A stretch of 64,000 nt of DNA. Source: Gonatopus flavifemur (Eukaryota; Arthropoda; Insecta; Hymenoptera; Dryinidae). Position numbers and translations under genes: made by a program. The DNA is taken from NCBI GenBank assembly GCA_018340375.1, contig JAFFJZ010000007.1:22108001-22172000 (forward strand). Direction: 5' to 3'. The notes under the pieces were generated by a model, which searched no databases, was not told the origin of the DNA, and was given only the letters and a program-made list of their open reading frames with translations. Below, piece after piece: positions 21,349 to 33,569 of the stretch. How positions within the stretch are numbered: position 1 is the first letter of the stretch; each line of letters starts with the position of its first letter.

Positions 21349-22520
21349 GTGAGGTGATAAATTATACTTAAGGAACGACTTTTATGAGTACTTTATATTT
21401 CATATTTCACATAAAATGTGTATGAAACGTGTACACGTGTCATGTATAGTTTGATCTTCTATGAACGAGAAGAATAAATAATCAACACATACTCAGCATG
21501 ACCTATACGTGTAAAATCCATATCAAGGTCGCTGTACGTCCCTTTTGCATGGATCAATGACAAAAAAACACAACAATCGATGTAATGTAGCCGGTATCTG
21601 ATTTGATTTGATTTCAATATAAAAATAAGACATCACGTACCGTATGAAAAACTTGGAATCCATATGAAAGACACAGATGAGTGATATAAATTTTCTAAAT
21701 GCATACAACATGGATGACCAGGAGTTTCCCAAGACAAATGTAAGTGATTTCAAACGTGCATGTACCTTGTCATCCGAAGCGATGATAAGTATGGAACGTT
21801 ATCATATCCTTGAACGGCATGAAACCGAACGCCTTCGACCTGTGAGACATGCAATGGCATTCTTCTGCGTGACTGATGGGTTTGAATTTCTTTACAAGCA
21901 TTGGCTCTGGAATTGTTTTTGTCTTTCACATGGTGGAATTACCGTCTGATTATGCGAAACACGTCACGAGAGGAATCCAAATGAAATATCTTTCATCGAA
22001 AAAGCCTCTGATAGACATAGAACTGTTAACATATTTAATATTTCACAAATACACGCTTAAACGATGTCCTTGAAACGACACGACAAGGACTCTGTATCCA
22101 ATTTTATCCCTTTTTCTCGAACAAAAAGCAGAAGTTTCATCTTTTCAATTGATTTAAACTCTTCTGTATCAGAAAAACTATAATTTACGAAATTTTCCAG
22201 GTATTTGTTCGTCTGAGAAATGTATAAAAAAAATTAATAAATGTGATAGCTGAAACGTATTTCTTGGTAACATAACGTCATCAAGACATTTCGTGAAAAT
22301 TCAATATATATCATATCTAAACTGAGAGGTCTTAGGGTTGTATGGGAAGGATTGAATTATGGGAGAAAGTTTTGTTGTTTCTAAAAGATGAGGAGATGAT
22401 CAATACGATATATTACATCAAAACGGTATACTATTCCTCACTCTGAACGATGGATTCAATAATCTTTCGAGGAACCGATGTAAGATAGGGGAGATATATA
22501 ACGTCGAATACAGTTAACTT
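21349..22520. other. Intergenic DNA, nothing recognised
   Basis: No gene or repeat boundary was recognised. Short frames near 21520-22070 lack family features. Confidence 0.45.
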
Positions 22521-22640
22521 CCCATGTGGAAAATTTTTCAAAATTCAATATAATTTGTATATAATTCAATATAGTTTATATAAAAATTCTATATAATTAT
22601 ATAAAAATTATATATAATTTTGAGAATATTTCCACGCGGG
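22521..22640. mobile_element. AT-core hairpin MITE, copy 1 of 3
   Basis: Arms CCCATGTGGAAAATTTTTC / GAATATTTCCACGCGGG enclose about 85 bp made almost wholly of TATATAATT-type words. Related copies lie at 26190-26309 (best preserved) and 39402-39488. Confidence 0.6.
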
Positions 22641-22744
22641 TTTGTATATTCCCAAAGTATTGTTCGTTAGAAATGAAATGAAGTTTGTAATCACAGCCTT
22701 TATGACCTCAGAAATCACTCGCCTTGCGAATTTAACGTTCATCT

Positions 22745-22890
22745 ATCGAATATTATTCTCACTCTGTGAATCCGAATCAGTGAAAAATACTGAGAATCAG
22801 TGAATGATTCAACCAGTGGCAGACTTAGCACTGATTCACCAGTGGGTTTCCCATGATTCTCAGTACTTATCACTGATTCGGATTTAGAGA
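22745..22890. mobile_element. GAATCAGTG-word palindromic element
   Basis: CTCTGTGAATCCGAATCAGTG at the left is mirrored by CACTGATTCGGATTTAGAGA at the right. CTGAGAATCA, GATTCACCAGTGG and TGATTCTCAGTA are repeated inside in both orientations. Non-coding. Confidence 0.55.
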
Positions 22891-23114
22891 GCAACTTGAT
22901 ACCAACTACATTGTAAAAGAAATACTTCCAAAATTGCCAAAGGAAGTTTGGTAATTTTTTACACGAACTTTCTTCGGAAATTATCGTGAAACAGTTTGTA
23001 AATATCCAAAAAGGTTCATGATTTCACAAAGATTTTCGAAACTTTCCAAACTTTTGTTTGTAAATTCCCACGCATTTTTGTTGAGAATTCGACAACTTTT
23101 TTTATAGTGTATAT

Positions 23115-24706
23115 TAGACTGCGTCACAAGAAAATAATTTCTTTTGTTTCCAAGAAAATGCATCTAAAAAGTTTCTTTGATTGGCAAAAGAGAATCTCCC
23201 AAAATTTCAACTCGATATCTTAAAAATTGAGCTGGCGCACGGGGGAGGTCCCCTTTTCCATTCAAAATATATTGAAAAAAAACGTTACCCGGTAATTTCA
23301 ATATTAATGGTCGGAAAAAATTTTTTTTCAAATTTCCGTCTCCACCATCTTGTAGAGAATTAAATTCTCTACAAAAACGTATATCCCATATTTTGCTCAA
23401 GCTCATAGAGAAAAAGTTACAGGATGTTGAAAAAGCAGAGTAAGTTACAGGATGTTGACAAAGCAGAAAAAGTGAACCCATTTAACATACATTGAAAAAC
23501 AATGTTTTCCGGTAATTTCAGTATAAATGGTCGAAAAAAAATTTGTTTTCAAATTTCCGTCTCATCAGGATGTTGAAAAAGCGGAAGAAGTGGAGAATTA
23601 TGAAAATTCCTCAGATGGGCCACTCAAATTCAATGAAATTTATTTTTGGTCGCTAATACATTTTTTCAATAGTATATTTGACATAACTTACATGATGCCA
23701 GATGGATGTTGTAAAAAAAATTTGTTGTTAACAATATGAACAATGAAATTTCTTCGTCACTTTTTATTCATTTATTTATTACGGGTGATCTAATTGAACG
23801 AGTCTGATTGGCAATTTTTTTTTTCTCAATTGTATATTTGTTAGGAATAAAAGTAGTACCCTGGTAGAAATTTGCCCAGTTTAGCTGGCCACTGGCCAGC
23901 TACTAGTCGGTAACTAGCCAGTGACCGACCAGAAACACCCAGTTTCTGGCTACTAGCTGCTAACCAGAAACTGACCAGAAACCATGTAACGCTTTCCACC
24001 AGGGTATATTTAGTTTTTTCTCAAATCAAAATATGATGGACACATTTATTTATCAATTTGTTATAAACAATTTGTAAATAATTAACTGAAATGAATTGTT
24101 GTGCGTTGACAAAAATCACCAATGATCTGTGTTTGAAGACGATTCGAATGCTGGATCGAACGTCGGAATCGGTCAATTAGATCGCCCGTAATAAATAAAT
24201 GAATAAAAAATGACGAAGAAATTTCATTGTTTATATTGTTGACAAAGAATTTTTTTTCACAAAATCCATCTGGCATCATGTAAGTTATGCCAAATACTAT
24301 TGAAAACCCGTATCGGCGACCAAAAATAAATTTCATTGAATTTGAGTGACCCATCTGAGGAATTTTCATAATTTTTCACTTTTTCCGCTTTTTTAACATC
24401 CTGTAACTTTTTCCCTATGAGTTTGAGCGAAATATGGGATAGACGTTTTTGTAAAGAATTCAATTCTCTACAAGATAGTGGAGACGGAAATTTGAAAAAA
24501 AATTTTTTTCGACCATTAATATTGAAATTACCGGGTAACGTTTTTTGTCAATATATTTTAAATGGAAAAGGGTCCCCCCCGTGCGCCAGCTCAATTTTCA
24601 AGATATCGAGTTGAAATTTTGGGAGATTCTCTTTTGCTAATCAAAGAAACTTTTTAGATGCATTTACTCGAAAACAAAAGAAATTTGTTTTTTGTGACGC
24701 AGTCTA
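23115..24706. mobile_element. 1.6-kb long-inverted-repeat (foldback) transposon with 8-bp target duplication
   Basis: The perfect ends TAGACTGCGTCAC and GTGACGCAGTCTA are flanked by identical octamers GTGTATAT (23107-23114 and 24707-24714). The arms extend inward roughly 500-650 bp each and stay highly similar, including a TCTTGTAGAGAATT phrase and the CATGATGCCAGATGG box near 23690 / 24267. The left arm carries an extra stretch of about 150 bp near 23430-23580 that partly repeats 23270-23345. The centre holds an unrelated insertion (23859-24004). No transposase is visible; frames in the arms are mirror images. The 8-bp duplication is compatible with hAT-, P- or Merlin-type transposases, but the ends do not settle which. 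Confidence 0.8.
23859..24004. mobile_element. 146-bp MITE nested in the foldback element
   Basis: TA flanks both sides (23857-23858, 24005-24006). The ends CCCTGGTAGAAAT and TTTCCACCAGGG match 11-12 of 13 bases inverted. The interior iterates ACTGGCCAG, GGCTACTAGCT and TTTCTGG with their complements. It belongs to the CCCT(A/G)GTARAAA-ended group. Confidence 0.7.
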
Positions 24707-24714
24707 GTGTATAT

Positions 24715-26189
24715 ACGTCAGTATTGGAAATGATGTTCTATCAGGAATTAATTGCATGACTATTATGAGGATCATTGAATGCAATCCACATGATTTGGAT
24801 AATCAGATTCGATTAATAAAATCATATAGGGACTGTATTGGATTTGCTTAACGTTCCCTTTTCGGTATATTATACACTATGGGTACTATAGTTTGCGAGG
24901 ATGCCCTAATATCACAATGAGTTTGAACAATAATTGCTGTGTCGTGAAGCGATATCTAGAATCATTTGCACGTGAGAACCATCCTCAGGATATCGATCCA
25001 TATTACTGATAACCAAGAGTCTCAAAATATAATCATTGTATTGCCCCTGGCTTCTATTTATGTTCAAAGAATTACGAATATTCAATTAATTCTGATCATT
25101 GGATGTCTTGCTGATATTTTGAATATTAAGTCACTCGTGAATTCTCATGCCGTAAATTTTCTAGTTCATTTTATAAAGTAACATCTATCATTTAATCTCT
25201 AAAATGACTTGAATCATCTTTGACGATTTTCTTCAATGAAATCTCATGGACTATTGGATATAGAGGGATACCAAAATTGGACATTATTCTCAAAGATTTG
25301 ATAAATCATAATCTTCAATGTAATCCAATAATTCATTGGATATTGGATCAGAGACTAATACCGAAGGGAACTGTTTATCCGGATCACTGGCAACCTGTAT
25401 GGTACAGATAGAATTTCGAAATAATAAAAAAACTCGTAATTCTGATGTCATTGTGTCTAGCAAAATGAATTTCAACCTAATTATGAGATTTTGTATTGAA
25501 TTTTATGAGCTATTCTCTAAAATTTTTATAGTGAGATTCCACTCCTTACACTGAAAAAAGAAGCTGGGTAACTAAGGTTTGTGAATTATAATTAAGGATA
25601 GAGATGGGCGATCCCGATTCAATTTGCACAAAATCGATTTTTGCCTCCGATTTTTCAATTGTCTGTATTGATTTTTGTGTTTTCACGGAAATTGGTATTT
25701 TTGTTTCGATTTTTTATTCGATTCATGAGCCAGGAATTTCTTCATTTCTCAGAGAAACAACGGAGAAAAAATGAAAGATTTCGATTCTTATGAGAACATT
25801 TTTCTATAATTACGGTAAATTGAATTTGGAAAATAAAAAATCAAATAAGAATAGAGCAACAAAATAATAATACAACACAGTAAAGCAAATAATATGAAAG
25901 TAAAATAAAGTGAAATGAGAATTAAAGTGAAGAAGTAAAAGAATAAATGAGATGAAAATGAAAAAAATAGTTTTACTGGATCATTAAATTATCAGTGAGG
26001 AGGAATTGGTATTGTGAAGAGTTTGGATTTTATTTCTATTACATCTAATCCATTTCTATTCATTCTGATATCTCTTTCATCACCATTTTATTTATATTTC
26101 TGATGATCTGATTTTTGAACGTACTCTTATAGGATTATGAAGAATGATCATTGAGTATAGATAGTATTGCACTGAAAAATGTTAATAGT
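24715..26189. other. Intergenic DNA, nothing recognised
   Basis: AT-rich. A TA-CACTGAAAAAAGAAG end near 25549-25565 hints at another MITE without a visible partner. No gene features. Confidence 0.45.
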
Positions 26190-26309
26190 CCCGAGTGGGA
26201 AAATTTCCAAAATTATATATAATTTTTATATAATTCAATATAATTTATATATAATTCAGATATAATTCGATATAAATTTTATACAATTTTGAAAATTTTC
26301 CCACTCGGG
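26190..26309. mobile_element. AT-core hairpin MITE, copy 2 of 3
   Basis: The arms CCCGAGTGGGAAAATTT and AAATTTTCCCACTCGGG are perfect complements. The roughly 85-bp core repeats TATATAATT and AATATAATT. Best preserved of the three copies. Confidence 0.7.
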
Positions 26310-28311
26310 GTACTTCAATTTATCAGAGAGATTTGATGAATAATTAATGATGCAAGATGAGCTCAACTTATTTTATGATGATAAGTATTGTATATTTCAT
26401 GAATTTTTAAAAACAATTGAGAAAGTCTCAGAAGAACTGGATTCAGATCGAAATATAGATCACACAGGGTAACAAAAACAATGTTTTTTTTCTGTTTTCT
26501 GAGGTTTAGGAAGTGATTCGGAGTAGTGTTGGTGTGCTGAATACGAAAACTAATCAATTAGTTCAATATTTATAATGTTTATATATAATTTTCATACAAT
26601 TTTTATATAATTGATGAATTTTATACATGAAACCTTATGAAAAAACAAACTAATTCAAGAAATCTGACTTTATTTCCATATTCAGCACATCATACTAACT
26701 GATGTTGATCAGTGTTATGAATGAGATTTGATTGAATTATATAGAATTCAAGTTATGGATAAGAATTACAAAGAATTCTTCTATGAAAAGGATTGGTAAG
26801 TTAAAGCATTGAATTGTTCGATTTTAATATGTAATCTAAAATATGTACACATTGTCAGTCAATTCAGTTGAAATTAATGGATTACGTCGTAACAAAGTGA
26901 CAATACTGGAAAGCGTTATTAGAATTATATTCAAAATTGAATGGATAATTTTTTTAATCAAATTTTCATCATTCATTTCCAGTTTTTGAGGTGCAATGTG
27001 AGAAAAAAATGAGTGGAAAGTAAGACAGGATTAAAAATCGTATCGTATGGAAATAATAATAAAACCTTTAGAGATTTTGATTCAATGTACCCCTTGTATC
27101 ACGAATTGAATTATTGAATTCAATTCCTCGAAATAAAATGAGGTCATCATGAATATGATTCAGTGTTGAGAAATCATTCAAAATTCATACTTGATATAAT
27201 GAAATGTAACTAAAATTTGTTGATATCTAGTCTTTTGTTTGTTCGATAAATATATCGAATTCGGAAAGTTGTAAGTTCGAAATTGTAATTTGAACATGAT
27301 TTTTTATATTTCAAGGGATGATTTTGGAGATAAATTTAACATTTGATCGAATGGAATTGATTGAGATAGAATTAAGAATCATTTATTTGAAAAAGGATGT
27401 AATAATTCGAATGATTTTACTAAAAGTTTTTTAATAACTGCACTCTTCGATAAAAATATTGATATAAATGAGAATCATCAATGGCAATATGAGTAATAAC
27501 GTTTAATGAAAATGAATTTCTCACAAAGAATGAAATTCATACATTGGACACATTGTTATTATCCACCTGTTTATCAAAAATAAAGAATCTTTTCCGGTCC
27601 ATGAATTGAAATTTAAATAACTGCAGTCAATTGACTGTACAAAGATAGCATAATTATTTGTTTTCAATTGGGAAATAGTTCGAATGAAACACAGAAAAAA
27701 GTCGCATTAATTTGACTATCCGCTCACATAAAAGCAATTGGAATCAAATTCACATTAGTAACAATGTTATATGTACATTGTTTCTCGAGTGAATGGGAGT
27801 AGTGTCAATATGATAATCATAATATTTCGTTTCATTCATTCATTTATTCAAGAGGAAGATTCAGTTGGTCTGAATACAAAATGGAACATACTAGAAATTT
27901 GATTTTCCTCATTTTCAATGCAAATCGATTTGTTTGTTACGATGTATGAGAAAAATCGCATCGAATATTCACCATTTTACGATCCTCAAAAATCCATGTT
28001 TTTCTTCAGATCGCATATCTCCATTTGAGGCTCTTAGTTGTGAATCTGTTATCTTTTCCTCAATGTAGGCAGTCAGAAGTGAAAATGTCAATTTTTTTAG
28101 TGAGATTTTCACTCCTTTAGGGTAAAAGTCTATGGTTTGAATTTAGAATTTCAGAACCATTTTGATTATTCACAATTAAAGAGTGGAATTCTACTCGAAA
28201 CAGATGAAAATACGATTCAAACCGGTCAAGTTCAATTATAAGATTCAGTAAAGTGGAACCACCGATTTCCCACTCTTCAAGTTTCAGAGAATAAAATCAT
28301 TCATTGATGGA
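26310..28311. other. Intergenic DNA, nothing recognised
   Basis: About 2 kb of very AT-rich DNA without gene features. Around 28100-28290 the words GAGATTTTCACTC, GAGTGGAATTCTACTC and CCCACTCTTCAAG resemble those of 35490-35745. Confidence 0.45.
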
Positions 28312-28440
28312 CCCTAGTAGAAATGCTCTAGTCATTGACAAGTTTGGTAACGCTCAACTAGCCCAACACTAGACGCTTGTAAGTGCTCCGTAGGGTTCTG
28401 GTGAGGTACTTGCAAGTGCCTAGTATTTGGCTAGTTAAGT
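28312..28440. mobile_element. CCCTAGTAGAAATG-type MITE, truncated at the RTE tail
   Basis: It begins CCCTAGTAGAAATGCTCTAG, the inverse of the sequence at 9400-9444. Words ACTAGCC, GGCTAG and GCACTTGTAAGTGC-like phrases are repeated. Its right end is missing where the LINE 3' tail starts near 28444. Confidence 0.55.
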
Positions 28441-28443
28441 GTT

Positions 28444-29099
28444 CTCATCATCATGAAGTAATCAGTCTTATGACTGGTTTGATGAAATCCTCCAACCTTG
28501 TCTATTATCCGCTAACCGCTTAATTTCTGCATATCTACGACAACCCTTATCTTGTATAATTTGCTTCATATCACTTAATCTAGGTCTACCTCTTCGAGTT
28601 TTACCATTCATTTTGCCTTCCAATATTGTTTTCAATAAGCTATCATGCCTTAATGTGTGCCCTATCTGATTACTTCTTCTTTTCACGACCTGTCTCAAAA
28701 GACTTCTTTTGTCATTTACCTTCTCAAGTACTTCTCCATTTTTCACTTTCTCTATTCATTTTATTCTAAGCATCCTTCTATAACACTACATTTCAAAAGC
28801 TTCGAGTCTTCGTTGGTCCGTTTTTCCAATTGTCCAAGTTTCGCAACCATATAATGCTGTCCTCCAAACGTAACTCTTCAAGAATTTCTTCCTTACTGCT
28901 ACGCCAATATTCTTCGAACATAGTAACTGTTTCTTTTGGTGGAAAGCCTGTTTTCCTTGTGCTATTCTTGCTCTCATATCTCTTTCGCTTTCACCGTTTT
29001 CTGTTATTATGCTTTCTAGATATTTAAATTCTTTGACTTGCTGATTTGTCTCTGCATCTATTTTGACTTCCGTTCTTCTTGATGTTTTCGCTGTTGTAC
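28444..29099 (-). pseudogene. RTE-type LINE 3' fragment (reverse-transcriptase C-terminal region), copy 1
   Basis: On the minus strand the frame reads a thumb/C-terminal segment typical of insect RTE-like endonuclease-reverse transcriptases: VKEFKYLESIITENG, RKKFLKSYVW, ALYGCETWTIGK, then HTLRHDSLLKTILEGK and RRGRPRLSDMKQII. Two stops interrupt it, TAG at 28788-28786 and TGA at 28758-28756, each where copy 2 encodes Trp. The endonuclease and catalytic YADD core are absent (5' truncation). The 3' side runs into a short ATG-rich tail (CATGATGATGAG on the minus strand). Nothing upstream suggests a functional gene. Confidence 0.88.
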
Positions 29100-31384
29100 G
29101 AATCATGAATGATGATGATGATGATGAATGTGTCCACTTCATTCAGCTCTACCCGAGATAATTGCGCTTGCAATAAGCTGTATTCACAATAAAAATGATT
29201 TGATATAAAATTTCCACGTTATTCGATTAAATTGCAGAAAATGGCCCGATAATGTTCGAATGAAAGCAATATGTGTGATATGAAATGGATAGTAATTATA
29301 ATGGAATGAAATCCAGTGATGATTGTTCCTTCATAATGAAACAATCTTCGGTAAGTGCTCAAGCGATAGTTAACAAGAGACGCAGAAGCATTTGGAATCC
29401 CAGTACGTGCAAGCGAAATGTTGAAACATAACCGAATTATATTATCTCAGTAAACTCGACTGATAGCATTTTGGAGGTCCATTCAACACATTCTTGAACC
29501 ATTATTGGACCATAAACTCTCTGTGATCAGTGCCTGTACAGATTTTATGACATACGCATTTGATACGCTCACCTAGAATTCAATTCAAGAGTAAATTTCG
29601 ATTTATCAGAATAGAAAGGGTACCTAGAATGAGCGTTCAACTATGATGGAATTACTAGCTAATATGAAACAGTTTGGCAATGCTCGGTTCGAAACTTGTG
29701 AAATTTCCATTAAAATCGAAGGAAATGTCGTCTGTACTCAATCATAATTGAAATATTTATACCGCTTATACTTCTCTACGTTGAATTCTGATTGGAATTA
29801 AATATATCCACTATCGCGTATGTGCCCTCAATCTCATTTCCTAGCTTTCTGTTTCTCAATTTTCTCGTATACATTCAAGTTCAATCTTCACTCGCGTATT
29901 GTAAATGAGTGTGGAATTCGTGAGAAAATCCAAGTGTACAATCTACGGTCCGATTTGAATCCGAATAGATTTCGATTCCGTCATCACTCCGTAAAGTACT
30001 TAATACGAAAAGAGTAGACATTTTTTCACCAATGTTTAAACGTTTGACACACTCAGCGTCGTTGAATTTTTCAAGTATTTCCAAGCACGGATGATGGGGA
30101 AAATATCAACAAATCACTAACGAAAATAAAATTTGTTGATCAAATGTGTAATCCTGTTCAACTTAAGCACTTGGTGGATTTTTATTGTATGAGAAGGAAA
30201 TTTCAAAGAGTTCGAATCAAGGTTAATTGAATCGAGGATTTGTAAAAATCTGAAGGAACTTGTTTCGCAAATGATTATAAGTTTTTTTCATCTTCAACTT
30301 CGCGGACTGAGATTGAGATACAGTTGATATTAATTCAGAGTTCAACGTTGTTGCAAGAACAAAGGTTGTAAAACGACGATTACTCGGTCTCTCCAGCGTC
30401 ATAACTCAGGATGTTCAAATCAAAGTTCGAAACTACTTTGCCGCTAACCAGCACATAAGAAAATTCAATTAAGTTCAAAATCACGAATGTCAAATATTGT
30501 ACTATACAAAGCATGCCAAATGATTTAGGGAAATTATCGAAGGAATGAATGGGTATCAGACCTGGGAAATTATATTGCGGAATATTGAATCGATCGATAG
30601 AATTAAAGCATGGACCATTGTTTCTTCGAAGGAAAAAACAGGAGTGATGAAGGGTGCCTAAGGTTTCGTTTATAGTACTGGGTCAAAAATGTTTTTATAC
30701 TTTTACAAATGCATTCACATGACAGAGAATAACCTCACCAACAATTCATGACTGAATTCAACCATTATCGCGATTGTTGATTGATGTTCATGTTAGATCA
30801 TTGTGATGTGAGGGAAAGCTAAATTCATCATATCATACTATATAATATGGTTGAAACCTCATCAAGGCTCTTTGATGAACTGTATTTGATGAGATTGGGT
30901 CGTCATGGTTTTGATCTGGCCATAAAATTGGAGTTAAAATATGAGCAAAGATGTCAACAAATCAATCAACAGATATTTTGGATGCAAATAACATGGTTCA
31001 TTGAACAATAATGTGGATAAACTTTGGATGATGGGAAGCTTTTCTATGAATGTTAGTAATGAGGCCAATTGTCGATCTTCTGTTCTGATGGTACTTCAAA
31101 TCAAGGAAAACATCATGAGGGTTCCACAATATACGAGCCTTATGTATCAAAAATCCACTTCAATTTCTATTTGCGAAGACCGATTTCCGTAATAAGTGAC
31201 ATTGAACCACCTACCGCGTCAATGCAGTATTATACTTTTGTCGGTTGAGAATAATCCTCGCAAATGTCTCTACCTCAGCGGGTATCTTACGAGAGAGGTA
31301 ATGATGTCAAAAAGAATCGGTTCTCTTGAAAACAAAAATTTGGCTATCATAAATATTTATAAAAAATTAAATTCTTGAACAAAA
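29100..31384. other. Intergenic DNA, nothing recognised
   Basis: Starts with a short GAT trinucleotide run (29107-29128) at the 5' junction of the LINE fragment. The rest shows no convincing gene or repeat. Confidence 0.45.
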
Positions 31385-31505
31385 TTCTCTTCAATCGACA
31401 AATAAATTCAATTTATTCAAAATCAAGCAATGATTGACAAACATCAGGAAACTCACTCCATTATTGCTTGATTTTGAATCAATCAAATTTATTTGTTAAT
31501 TTGAA
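31385..31505. repeat. Imperfect inverted repeat (hairpin)
   Basis: AATTTATTCAAAATCAAGCAAT on one side pairs with ATTGCTTGATTTTGAATCAA on the other (31410-31431, 31462-31481). The outer halves CTTCAATCG...AAATAAATT and AATTTATTTG...TTTGAAGG pair more loosely. Probably a decayed MITE. A separate inverted pair, ACGCGGTAGCG / CGCTACCGTG, lies at about 31527-31620 around a TA-CACGGAGAAAAAA end. Confidence 0.5.
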
Positions 31506-31884
31506 GGAATTTCAATTAAGAATCAAGGCACGCGGTAGCGTCTTGACGCCAAGTACACGGAGAAAAAATCTTGAAAAAGAAGCATTTTAAATGAGAAAGC
31601 AGGAGCCGTGCGCTACCGTGTATCTATACACGTAAACTGGGTTTTTACCGACCGAGAAAAACCTCAATGCACAATAACTTACTACACACTGTATTTCACG
31701 AAAAATTAATTGAACTTCCATGATATCACTCAAATATGCACTTTCGATTAAGCATACTTTGAACTCGATCCGTTCATGCGATAATGAAATTTTTGCATCA
31801 GATGCACTTGACTGACCAATTGACGAATGATTACGTAGAGTGTTCAGGATAAACTAGACGAAAATTGAACACATACGAAAGTAT

Positions 31885-33070
31885 TCTGATTTTAGAAATT
31901 GTTGTAGAATGACTACAGGTCAACCTGACTGATATGACTGAAGATACAATTTATTCTAAATGTTTTTTTCCAAAGTTCTATTTCTCCAGATGCTCCATTT
32001 GAGCCGGATTACATTTCTATTCTTACAAATTCTTATTTTTATCAAATGATTCAATTCTCGAATATCATGAATATTAAATATCTTTATTTTCATATATTTT
32101 GATATTCACAGATCATTATTCTTGAATGTGCGTTGCGAATGAGAATAATCTTATTCAACCGCCCATTTTCCTCCTTATTTCAACATATATTTAATAATGA
32201 GGATTTGTGAGAGTGGAAATATGTGAGAATAGATATTTATCAACAGTGATATGCAAGAAAGAATTATCTGCAAATTGAGATGATTGAGAATACAGATCTC
32301 TAATGAAAAATGTTGAATTGAAAATAGAGTATTTGAGAGGAAGAATATTTCGGAGTATTATATATGTTATGAATGATATTATAATGACGGATATTTTTTT
32401 TGAATGACTGATGATCAACCTGTTTGATGGAGCTGGAGACAGAATTGATTCTAAAATATTCTCTCCAAAATTCTGAACTCTCCAGTTGTTTCATTCAAGC
32501 TGAATTGTATTACCATTCTTACGAACTTCTATCTTTACTTTTAATTATGTTTGTTTTCAAATAACTCTATTCTTTAATATCATCAACGTGAAATATTTTC
32601 ATCTTCCCATATTTTCACTTCTGCAGGTCTGTATTCCCAAATATGTGTCGAAAATGGGAAAAAATTTCATTGAACAGCAATTTTTTTCCTTTATATGTAC
32701 CAAAAAATGAAGACTTGTTATATTACATTCAACAATGAAGACCTGTTAGAGTACAAATTTGTAGAAATAGATATTTATAATCAGATATGACATTGAAGAG
32801 AAGAACTTTATAAAAATAGACAAAAATGAAAATACGAATATTTTATGAAAAACCAAGTACTTGAAAGTAAACTATTTCGGAATATCATATATGTTATAAA
32901 TGAGTTTGAAATCATAAAAATTATTGTAGAATAACTATCAGTAGCCTGACTCGTGTGACTGAAGATATGATTTATTCTAAAATGATATCTGCAAAAGTTT
33001 TATCTCTCCTGTTGTTACGTTCAAGCTGAATGATATTTCTATTCTCACAAACCTCTATTTTTTTGTACAA
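31885..33070 (+). repeat. Diverged tandem repeat, unit about 0.5 kb
   Basis: A block reading GTAGAATGACTACAGGTCAACCTGACTG, ending with TTCTATTCTTACAAA-type text, occurs at about 31905, 32380 and 32935. A second block (AATAGATATTTAT ... TTTCGGAGTATTATATATGTTA) lies before the second and third copies, at about 32230-32375 and 32770-32900. The period is about 480-550 bp and identity is moderate. No open frame is conserved among the units. Confidence 0.65.
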
Positions 33071-33184
33071 TCATACTTGTTTCTTTGTTTTTGATTCGTT
33101 GTGCTCAAATCACAGATAACATGGAGTTTATAAAGAATCCTCAAAAAACTTTATTTCAAATCCAAGGTTCTCAAAACCTTACTC

Positions 33185-33566
33185 CCCTAGTAAAAATGAA
33201 TCATATAAGAACATACATGGAGCATACAGAAACCATACATGGTCATATATGACCATATATAATTCATACGCAATCCATATTGAATCCGTATATGATCATA
33301 TATGGCCCATACAGAATCCATATTTGACCTTTCGGTGCAAGACTTTCCCATAAATGTGAAAAAATTCTGTCACATATGAAATATTTTTCGTATATGGATT
33401 TTATATGGATTATATATGAGTCATATATGATCATATATGGATCACATATGGATTAAATATGGATTGTATATGATTCTATGCTTTTTCATATATGAATCAT
33501 ACATGAATTTTATATGTATTATGTATGGATTATGTATGGATCATATATGTTCGTTTTTTACTAAGG
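33185..33566. mobile_element. CATATATG-word MITE, CCCTAGTAAAAATG-type ends
   Basis: The left end CCCTAGTAAAAATGAATCAT and right end GTTTTTTACTAAGG are inverted. Nearly all of the 380-bp interior is built from CATATATGG, CCATATATG, ATATGATC and TATGGATT variants in both orientations. Non-coding. Confidence 0.65.
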
Positions 33567-33569
33567 TCA

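Noticed and set aside
23164..24614. Paired open frames at 23164-23481 (minus) and 24417-24614 (plus) with near-identical peptides
   Set aside because: They are the two arms of the inverted-repeat element read in mirror orientation, not paralogous genes.
28657..28854. Plus-strand frame opposite the RTE fragment (and 55196-55458 opposite copy 2)
   Set aside because: Antisense shadow of the reverse-transcriptase frame, which carries the conserved motifs.
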